Below are positions 8,565 through 15,400 of a stretch of 21,785 nt of DNA, piece by piece (position 1 is the first letter of the stretch; every line of letters starts with the position of its first letter). The notes under the pieces were generated by a model. It made no database searches. It was not told the DNA's origin and saw only the letters and a list, made by a program, of their open reading frames with translations. The translations under genes and the position numbers were made by a program. This DNA is from an uncultured Bacilli bacterium (GTDB lineage Bacteria > Bacillota_I > Bacilli_A > RFN20 > CAG-826): the NCBI GenBank assembly GCA_905236535.1, contig CAJOQN010000045.1, positions 1-21,785 of the forward strand. Reading direction: 5' to 3'.

Positions 8565-9741
8565 GATTTTTGACGACTTCAATCATCTTATAAAATTCAT
8601 CAACCACAAGATATTCAAATCTACCATGATGATTATAACTACCCGTTCCAAGGTTTGGAGTGATTAATCCCATCTTGGAGAATGTCGCTCCATCCGTTCC
8701 ACCGCGAATTGGATAAGAGATAGGATTCATTCCTGCTTTTTTAATAGCTTTTTGAGCGTTTTCAATGATCTCAAATCTATTCATGACATATGGCTTCATA
8801 TTGTAATAGGAATCGGCGGCCTCAGTTTTAATGATGACACCTGGATATTTCTTCATTAATTGTTTTGAGGCTTCTTCCACAAGTCTTTCTCTATGCTTAA
8901 GATTATCGTAATCAAAATCTCTAAGTATCATATGAGCGATGAGATGCTCACTATTTCCATCGACATGTTCGATATGCCAATAACCATCATGAATATCACT
9001 TTCAAATGGTGTTTCTTTAGGAAGAGAATTAATCAATTCGTTTAAGATAAGAATGGCGTTAATAAGTTTCCCTTTTCCTTCTCCTGGATGAATAGCAATA
9101 CCGGTAATGTCTAAAGACATCGAAGATGCGTTAAAGTTCTCATAAGCAACTTCGTTTGGGAATGAACCATCAACGGAATAAGCATATTCCGCATTCATTC
9201 TCTTTACATCAAATTTAAGTGGCCCTTCTCCAATTTCTTCATCAGTAGTGAAGCAAATCGATAGTGGATGATGTTTAATCTCTGGATGTTCATGGAGATA
9301 TTCTAAGGCCGAGATAATAATGGCTAAACCAGCTTTATCATCTCCTCCTAAAAGGGTATCACCAGAAGTGGTCACTAAATCAGAACCAACCGCGTTCTTT
9401 AATAATGGAAAATCCTTCATTGATAAAGTATAGACATCATTGAGTTTGATATCTTCACCTTGATACTTTTTATGGATTTGAGCTTTGACATCTTTACCTG
9501 AGATATTGGTGGCGGTATCGATATGGGCATTAAAGCCAATTCTTGTGCCCTCTCCTTCAAGATGAGCGTACACATTGCCCCATTCATCCATATAAGCATC
9601 TTCTAACCCAACTTCTTTAAGGTGTTTCATTAAAAGAAGAGATAAGTCTTTTTCTCTTTCAGCGGATGGATGAGCGCCGCTATTTTCATCAGAGGTTGTC
9701 CATATCTTCGTGTATTCGATAAATCTTTTTAAAGGTTCCAT
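8545..9741 (-). CDS. pepT: Peptidase T (tripeptide aminopeptidase, M20B)
   Basis: A cytoplasmic di-zinc aminopeptidase that removes the N-terminal residue from tripeptides. The 398 residues carry the M20 motifs in order: GFNAHIDTA (metal His and Asp), GGDDKAGLA (bridging Asp), TTDEEIGEG (general-base Glu and metal Glu), YPIRGGTDGATFS and GSYNHHGRFEY. The start at 9741 (MEPLKRFIEYTKIWT) is chosen because GAGGA at 9753-9749 lies seven bases before it. An upstream extension in the same frame would run through the regulatory DNA and is not family-like. The gene is divergent from the DUF3990 module and convergent with the DUF3810 gene. Confidence 0.96.
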   Translation of the reverse strand: MEPLKRFIEYTKIWTTSDENSGAHPSAEREKDLSLLLMKHLKEVGLEDAYMDEWGNVYAHLEGEGTRIGFNAHIDTATNISGKDVKAQIHKKYQGEDIKLNDVYTLSMKDFPLLKNAVGSDLVTTSGDTLLGGDDKAGLAIIISALEYLHEHPEIKHHPLSICFTTDEEIGEGPLKFDVKRMNAEYAYSVDGSFPNEVAYENFNASSMSLDITGIAIHPGEGKGKLINAILILNELINSLPKETPFESDIHDGYWHIEHVDGNSEHLIAHMILRDFDYDNLKHRERLVEEASKQLMKKYPGVIIKTEAADSYYNMKPYVMNRFEIIENAQKAIKKAGMNPISYPIRGGTDGATFSKMGLITPNLGTGSYNHHGRFEYLVVDEFYKMIEVVKNLMILDD

Positions 9742-9750
9742 AATTAAGTC

Positions 9751-9772
9751 CTCGTGATAATAATAACACGAG
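9751..9772 (-). promoter_or_regulatory. Inverted repeat overlapping the pepT ribosome site
   Basis: CTCGTG (9751-9756) and CACGAG (9767-9772) flank ten A/T bases. In the pepT mRNA the downstream arm CACGAG includes the first three bases of the GAGGA ribosome site (9753-9749). A hairpin would therefore partly mask it. It could also be a protein-binding site. The role is inferred. Confidence 0.45.
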
Positions 9773-9792
9773 CAAGCAAAAAAGAGAGAAAA

Positions 9793-9805
9793 TATACAAA
9801 AATGG
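9793..9805 (+). repeat. Direct repeat copy 1, TATACAAAAATGG
   Basis: First of two identical 13-bp copies, 32 bp apart start to start (about three helical turns), in the divergent region between pepT and the DUF3990-HTH module. Probable binding site for the module's own helix-turn-helix protein. Confidence 0.6.
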
Positions 9806-9814
9806 TCAAAAGTG

Positions 9815-9849
9815 TTTACTGTAGTATACAAAAATGGCATAATTTAGGT
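9815..9849 (+). promoter_or_regulatory. Sigma-A promoter of the DUF3990-HTH module, predicting a leaderless mRNA
   Basis: The -35 TTTACT (9815-9820) and the -10 CATAAT (9838-9843) are separated by exactly 17 bp. Six bases then lead to ATG 9850, which puts the transcription start on the A of the start codon. No ribosome site is present. The spacer contains the second copy of the 13-bp repeat, so a bound repressor would block RNA polymerase. Confidence 0.65.
9825..9837 (+). repeat. Direct repeat copy 2, TATACAAAAATGG, inside the promoter spacer
   Basis: Identical to the copy at 9793-9805. It lies wholly between the -35 and -10 boxes and abuts the -10. Confidence 0.65.
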
Positions 9850-10491
9850 ATGAAACTATATCACGGAAGTAAATTAATTATTGATAATCCTTTACCTTTT
9901 GCCTCATCAAAAGACAATGATTATGGCCCAGCTTTCTATCTAACCGCTGACCTTAATAGCGCTTTTGAATGGGCTTCGAGAAACAACTCTATTGGGTATG
10001 TTAATGAATATGAATTGGATACGAAAGATCTTAAAGTATTAGATTTAACTGATAAGAACCAGTATTCTGTTTTAAATTGGCTTGCTTTATTAATGCATTT
10101 TAGATTCCTTGATCAATCATTTACTAAAGCCTTTAAAGCAAGGTTAGAATATATTGAAAAGTATTTCTATATCGACATTAGGCAATTTGATTTAGTCATA
10201 GGTTATCGAGCAGATGATGCTTATTTTAGATTTCCACTTGATTTTATTCGTGGAAATTTAACACTAGAGCAATTAGAACATTCCTTTCAATTAGGGAACC
10301 TTGGTATTCAATATGTTTTAATTAGCAGCAAGGCCTTTTCTCGACTTAAATATGTGAAAAGCTTTCTTTCAAGAGAAGAACATATTGGCAAATATTTTGA
10401 TAATGTGAGAAATGCTACCCAATCATTTGACTCATTGTCAAAAGATGAAGAAGGCACCAGAATCATTGATTTAATGAGGGAATTAAAATGA
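9850..10491 (+). CDS. DUF3990 protein, candidate ADP-ribosyltransferase-like toxin
   Basis: A 213-residue protein matching what I know of DUF3990: LYHGS at residues 3-7 (His5), NDYGPAFYLTADLNSAFEWA (Tyr30), YVNEYELD, and IGYRADDAYF with Asp122/Asp123. The LYHGS and GxxFYLT pattern resembles the His-Tyr core of PARP/ADP-ribosyltransferase folds, and such proteins occur in toxin-antitoxin-like pairs; activity here is an inference. The start ATG 9850 (MKLYHGSK) puts the conserved motif at the N-terminus and lies six bases after the -10. The stop overlaps the start of the HTH gene in ATGA (10488-10491), so the two are translationally coupled. Confidence 0.8.
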   Translation: MKLYHGSKLIIDNPLPFASSKDNDYGPAFYLTADLNSAFEWASRNNSIGYVNEYELDTKDLKVLDLTDKNQYSVLNWLALLMHFRFLDQSFTKAFKARLEYIEKYFYIDIRQFDLVIGYRADDAYFRFPLDFIRGNLTLEQLEHSFQLGNLGIQYVLISSKAFSRLKYVKSFLSREEHIGKYFDNVRNATQSFDSLSKDEEGTRIIDLMRELK

Positions 10492-11114
10492 TTTATTTGT
10501 CTGATGATTATGTAGTCAAATATCAAGATACGATTTCCTACTTTATATCTAGAGCAATTCATGATGGATATTCTTTTTCCCATATCGAATATTCGATTGC
10601 CCATTCTTTAATGATTGAGGAATTTGAAAAATCTAATATTACCTTAATTGCTTTTTCATCAATGGAGAAAAACTATAGCTCAGTGTTTCCTTTTAGTAAG
10701 AACGACGGGTTTATTTTAAATGTTTATGACAAATATGGTTGGAGTGGATATATTTATTTGCATCTATTTTTTGATTTAAAAACAACATTTGAGGCCCTTT
10801 TTATGATCATGCCAATTAAAGAGATGCTCTCGTGCTATCCTTTATATCACGAGATGGATTATCGTCAAATGTTGAAATATGCTAGGGAAAAGATAAAACA
10901 CTCAACCCTTGATATTGTTATGAAACATAAAAATGTTTCCACCAAAGAGCTATCGATGATGACAGGAATTAATTATTCCACATTAAACGCTATAAGATAT
11001 AACAAGAGAAACATTGATAAGATAGAATCCAAAAAACTTTATCTCATCGCTAAGGCATTAAACATCAAACCTGAATCGTTACTTTCACACCTCGAACTTG
11101 ATTTTGATAGATGA
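10488..11114 (+). CDS. HTH (Cro/C1-type) protein with an unknown N-terminal domain, partner of the DUF3990 protein
   Basis: A 208-residue protein in two parts. Residues 1-130 are an uncharacterised domain (starting MIYLSDDYVVKYQDTISYF, with SHIEYSIAHS and CYPLYHEMDYRQML). Residues about 138-202 form a helix-turn-helix domain: VSTKELSMMTGINYSTLNAI is the recognition region, then KLYLIAKALNIKPESLL. GAGGG at 10476-10480 lies seven bases before the ATG, and the start overlaps the DUF3990 stop. By analogy with toxin-antitoxin operons it is the likely antitoxin and autoregulator, with the paired 13-bp repeats in the promoter as its operators. That role is inferred from position and domain only. Confidence 0.8.
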   Translation: MIYLSDDYVVKYQDTISYFISRAIHDGYSFSHIEYSIAHSLMIEEFEKSNITLIAFSSMEKNYSSVFPFSKNDGFILNVYDKYGWSGYIYLHLFFDLKTTFEALFMIMPIKEMLSCYPLYHEMDYRQMLKYAREKIKHSTLDIVMKHKNVSTKELSMMTGINYSTLNAIRYNKRNIDKIESKKLYLIAKALNIKPESLLSHLELDFDR

Positions 11115-11135
11115 GCAAAGATAACATTGTAGAGT

Positions 11136-11714
11136 ATGGAAATCGTAAAAATTGGATTTAAAAAGTTTGAAATCAAAGAACAACTAGGAAAATTCACCCT
11201 TGTCTTTTTTAAGAACAAGGAATATTTAATGAAGAAGTTTCAAACCTACTCATCTTTTTGTGATTATCTTGAACACTCCAACATGATTAGAAATATGGGA
11301 GTGAAGTGCTCTAAGATTATTGCTAAAGACAAGAATAATAATCTCCTTGTGGAAGAATATATCAAAGGGGACAATGTCTTAGATTTATTGATGAAAGATG
11401 ATTTAAAAGATGAGGTCTATGAGAAGGTTTTTCTTATGACCTTTTTAGCGAGAACCAGCAAATATGTTTTAAATTTTGATCCCTCTAACTATATCTTTGG
11501 AGAAGACGGATTCCTTTATTATATGTCCAAAGAATATCGTCAATACGAACCCGAACTTAATTTCATCAAAGAGGGTATTAGACTTTGGTTTTACACCAAA
11601 GAATTCACCAATCTTTTGAAGCAAAAGAATCTTCCAATCGATAATAAACGAATCAAAAGTGATTATGTTATCAATAAAGAAATAGTCCTAAAAACTATTA
11701 AGTTTTATCGTTAA
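11136..11714 (+). CDS. Degenerate protein-kinase-like (aminoglycoside phosphotransferase fold) protein
   Basis: A 192-residue protein with a kinase-like order of motifs: a lysine in a beta strand (LMKKF, Lys33/34), a hinge-like NLLVEEYIKGDNVLDLL (about 69-85), and FDPSNYIF (Asp115, Asn118), which resembles the catalytic-loop D-x-x-N. The following strand GFLYYMSKEY lacks the metal-binding Asp of a DFG-like motif, so it may be a pseudokinase or an atypical enzyme. It starts 21 bases after the HTH gene; no ribosome site is seen. A weak promoter is possible (TTGATT 11098-11103, 18 bp, TAACAT 11122-11127). Whether it belongs functionally to the DUF3990 module is unknown. Confidence 0.6.
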   Translation: MEIVKIGFKKFEIKEQLGKFTLVFFKNKEYLMKKFQTYSSFCDYLEHSNMIRNMGVKCSKIIAKDKNNNLLVEEYIKGDNVLDLLMKDDLKDEVYEKVFLMTFLARTSKYVLNFDPSNYIFGEDGFLYYMSKEYRQYEPELNFIKEGIRLWFYTKEFTNLLKQKNLPIDNKRIKSDYVINKEIVLKTIKFYR

Positions 11715-11761
11715 TCCTTGATATTCCACCTAAAATAAAGGAATATATAAAAGCGTTACAC

Positions 11762-11800
11762 AGGTGTTTTCCTTGCTAACCACCTTATAAAAACTAGGAG
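11762..11800 (+). promoter_or_regulatory. preQ1-I riboswitch controlling queT translation
   Basis: Stem P1 pairs AGGTG (11762-11766) with CACCT (11781-11785). The loop contains TTGCTAACC, close to the family's conserved loop, with C11776 in the position that pairs with preQ1. An A-rich tail (TATAAAAACTAGGAG) follows, typical of the H-type pseudoknot. P2 would pair 11771-11775 with 11794-11798, with one U-U mismatch. The tail contains the queT ribosome site (AGGAG 11796-11800), so ligand binding should hide it and switch translation off. The queuosine-precursor transporter downstream supports the call. Confidence 0.85.
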
Positions 11801-11807
11801 ATTTTTT

Positions 11808-12305
11808 ATGAAAAAAAGCCCAATTAAGATCATTACTTACAATGCGATTATCGCTAGTGTATATGTGGTCTTAACCCTACTCACCTACGAGATTTCTTAT
11901 CTCGGACTTCAATTCCGCATCGCTGAAATGTTGATGTTATTATGTTTCTTTAGAAAAGATTCAATCTTAGGTTTAACCTTAGGTTGTGCGATATCTAATA
12001 TCTTCTCGTTCTCCCCTTTGGACGTTGTCTTTGGGACCATGGCTACTATTTTAGCGTGCTTATGCATCATGTTTTCAAAATTCTTATTTGTCGGAGTGTT
12101 GGCCCCAGTAGTCTTTAACGGATTTATCGTTGGATTTGAACTTTGGTGGCTTCTTGGAGCTCCATTCTGGCCAAGCGTCTTAAGTGTCGCTTTAGGAGAA
12201 CTCGCAGTTCTTTCTGTCGCTTATATCATCTTTATGCTCTTAAAGAAGCGAAAAGGATTCTTTGAAAGCATTGGAGCGGACCAAAACCTTGAATTCTTAT
12301 TTTGA
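11808..12305 (+). CDS. queT: QueT family queuosine-precursor transporter (ECF S-component)
   Basis: A 165-residue integral membrane protein with about five or six hydrophobic segments and QueT hallmarks: LGLQFRIAEMLMLLCFF near residues 32-48, then LGCAISNIFSFSPLDVVFGTMATILA. QueT proteins are substrate-binding subunits of energy-coupling-factor transporters and are thought to import preQ1 or related precursors; they need the shared EcfA, EcfA' and EcfT subunits, which are not in this window. AGGAG lies seven bases before the ATG and is inside the preQ1 riboswitch. The charged tail (KKRKGFFESIGADQNLEFLF) is cytoplasmic. The rest of the pathway, tgt-queA-queH, lies 6.6 kb downstream beyond the RHS locus. 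Confidence 0.92.
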   Translation: MKKSPIKIITYNAIIASVYVVLTLLTYEISYLGLQFRIAEMLMLLCFFRKDSILGLTLGCAISNIFSFSPLDVVFGTMATILACLCIMFSKFLFVGVLAPVVFNGFIVGFELWWLLGAPFWPSVLSVALGELAVLSVAYIIFMLLKKRKGFFESIGADQNLEFLF

Positions 12306-12370
12306 TTTTTAAGAACCGTCTTAGTTATCTTGCACTAATAATATCTCGTTTTCAATTAACATATCTTTTG

Positions 12371-12405
12371 TTGAATATATCTAACTATTTTGATATAACA
12401 AAAAT
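12371..12405 (+). promoter_or_regulatory. Sigma-A promoter of the RHS gene, predicting a leaderless mRNA
   Basis: The -35 TTGAAT (12371-12376), a 17-bp spacer and the -10 TATAAC (12394-12399) are followed by six bases and then ATG 12406. The start of transcription would fall on the A of the ATG. No ribosome site exists in the short interval. Confidence 0.6.
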
Positions 12406-15400
12406 ATGAAAACAAAAACATTTTTATGGTCAACGAGCGAATCGTATAGCCCTATTTTTGGTGTTTATGATGAGCCAACTTTAACCAATCAGCTGAGCCC
12501 AGCTTCTACAACTTTTAACATAACTGGGACTTTCATATATTTTTGGTTTAATGCTCTCCCTCTTGAGAAGGGCGATGTGCTTGTTTCTGCTAAGTTTGTA
12601 GTCAAAAAAACTTCTTCTCCATTTGGTACTTTTATTATCACCGCAAAGGACCTTGATGATGAAGTTATTGACTATTCTTCAGACCAAGGAACAATTGATA
12701 CCTTTTATATTGATGTTACTAAACTTTTTAATGATCCAAATGAATCTCGTGTCGTGGGTATTAGATGCCCACTTTTAAATGATGTCTTGAATGTTTATGG
12801 TAGAGGAACTAATGTTGTTTCGAATTATACAGCCCCTCGACTAATCATTGAATACATTCCCGCCTCAGAAGCTGTCTCTAATCAAAAATATATCGAAGGT
12901 TCGTTAAACGACGAATTATCGTATTCTATCAATATTGCGAATTCCCTTTTATATTTAAATAAAGGATTATTTTCTAATCTTTTGCCATATAATCTTTCGT
13001 TAAAATATAATTCCTATCACATCGATAATTCCTTCTTATTTTTCCCTAAAGGATGGAGACTTAATATCTTAGAATCTATCGCTTTTGATAATAACGATAT
13101 CATTCTTACTGATTCAAATCTCAACAATAGAAGATTCACTCTTGCAGACAATTCAAGTGATACATATTACGATACCTCTGGAAGCGGAATGATTATTCGA
13201 TACATCAGTAATGAATATCGTTTATATCAAAATTTATATAATCAAGACACATATAAGGTTTTTGGTTCGAATAATTATGTGTCCTCGATTCACCTTCCTT
13301 ATAGTAAGACTATTTCTATTTCCTATACAACTTCATCAATTACGATTACTGACTATAACAACAATGTGGTGACAGTTACAGACACTACCTCTGGTGGATA
13401 TCATTATATAGTCGTTTCACTTAACAGCATAACTCTTTCATGCAAATTAACTTTTATCACAGGATCTAATTTCCTTTCTAATATTAAAGAATTAGATACA
13501 AGCGATGAAATTGATGTCATTAATTTTGATTTTTTAGATTCTGATAACGATGATTATAATTTAACTATTGTTCGTACCTCATCAAATTATGCATTAGAGG
13601 TTTTTTATGACGACAATAAAAGGATTGATGAAATACAAAAATGTTCTATAGAGAATAGCAATATTTTCCATACATTAGAATCATTCGAACTTGAATATTC
13701 TTTGTTAAAAATAATTATTACTGATAGGTATGGTAATAAAACTTCTTATCAGTTTGATGAAGAGTTGAATTTTGTTCAAAGTTATGATGCAAATAATTCA
13801 TCCCCACTTATTTATAAAGATGAGGATGAAATGAATGAATTCTCCTCTAATTTCAATAACTTGATTCCTATAACAGCTTATCAGTATAAGGATGAGAATA
13901 ATATAACCACCGATATTGGAACGATAACTCTTTCCTCGTATTCTTCATCTAGTAAATCTTTAACACTTGTTACACCTTCTGCTATAAATTTAACACATGG
14001 TTCGGATTACATTCTTTACATCTCATGCTCAGCATCAAACTCTATTCCTTTGTACAAAGATAGAACTAATTTATTTAATGAATTGATGTTTAATTCTACT
14101 CCTCGCAAAGTTGAAGTCTCTTTGACAATTTATCGCCTTGAAAGTGGAAACAAAATTACAATTGGAAGTCCTATTATAAAACAATTTTTCGTGTTCAATT
14201 CTAGCGAAACCAGAATCATTTCATTCTTTTATCCAAATGATGCAGCGGGGATTGATATTACTTGCACCGCTCAAGGCACAAAAGGAACATATGTTTTTAG
14301 TAATGCTTCTTTATTCAAACTCAAAAACAATCACCAACAAGTGTTATATGAAGTTAATTTATCTAATTTAGTCATTGATTATATTTATTGGAGAGGTATT
14401 AAAACACTTTCTTATTCTAATGACAAAGTTTATTTCAGGGATATTGCTTCTAATAAACTAGCAACGATATTTAATGTTCCTTATTATTTTGTCAACAAAG
14501 GAAGAAAGCTTATCAAGAGTAATAGTGTTATCCAATATTCGGGTATTGATGAAAATAATAACACAATCACCCCATCTGCGAATGCTTTATTTGCAGAATA
14601 TCAATATAAAGAAAAAGGAAGTGATTATTGTCACACTCTTTCATATTTGGATAGTGACAATAATTATGCTTTCTCTCTTAAAAAGGTCATTAAATACTCA
14701 TTAAACAACAACGACAACGAAGAGAGCGAAATTAAGTATTTTGATGCCAACTTGCACGAAGCTAGTTTTAAAAATAATTTAGGAGTTGTTTTTTCTAAAT
14801 CAATTAATTCAAGTGGTGATATTGTCAGCGAAACAATAAATGCGCTAAATACTTCTTCATATTTTGAAACCGATTATATTTATAGTAATCATAGATTAAC
14901 TTCAACCTCTTATTTGGGTTCTTCAAGTGTGGTCTCTGAATCTAACACCTATTTAGGGACAACTGAACAACTTTTGAGCCACACTGATGCAAAAGGTGTG
15001 ACCTATACCTATGGCTATTTAAATTATAAAGAGTTAAATAATATTCAAGTGGATGTCACTACCTCATCGAATAAGGCTTACACGAAATCAGTTTATAATT
15101 ATGATTATTTAACCAACATGAACAACAATCTAAATAAGTTCACCTTTGGTTATGATAAATATAATTTGTTATACACAGTTAATGTTTCACAGTTAGGAAG
15201 AGGAGAAGTGGATGATGATTCCTCTAATGATGACAAGGAACTTCAAAACGAAATAAGAGGACCAGTCAATCCAGACCCACCAACATTCGCGAATTTATAC
15301 GAAAGGCAAAATTATCTCGCTTATGATTCAAGTGGAACTTTTGAAATCTTTAAGAATCATCAAATCATCCATTCTTCTTTTGATAAATATAAGCATCTCT

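Noticed and set aside
9793..9837. The two TATACAAAAATGG copies as the start of a CRISPR array or an attachment site
   Set aside because: Only two copies exist, the repeat is too short for a CRISPR, no cas gene or integrase is near, and the position in a promoter explains them better.
9742..9840. N-terminal extension of pepT
   Set aside because: The extension crosses the divergent regulatory region and its residues are not family-like; the start at 9741 has a ribosome site seven bases before it.
9754..9849. N-terminal extension of the DUF3990 protein
   Set aside because: It would be translated through the promoter and both direct repeats; the conserved LYHGS motif begins right after ATG 9850.
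12306..12405. Insertion-sequence or recombinase remnants at the left edge of the RHS locus
   Set aside because: No transposase-like frame, terminal inverted repeat or target duplication could be found; only a promoter is visible.
14474..14704. A 76-codon frame inside the RHS gene
   Set aside because: It lies in another frame of a well-supported long gene and has no ribosome site or recognisable motif.
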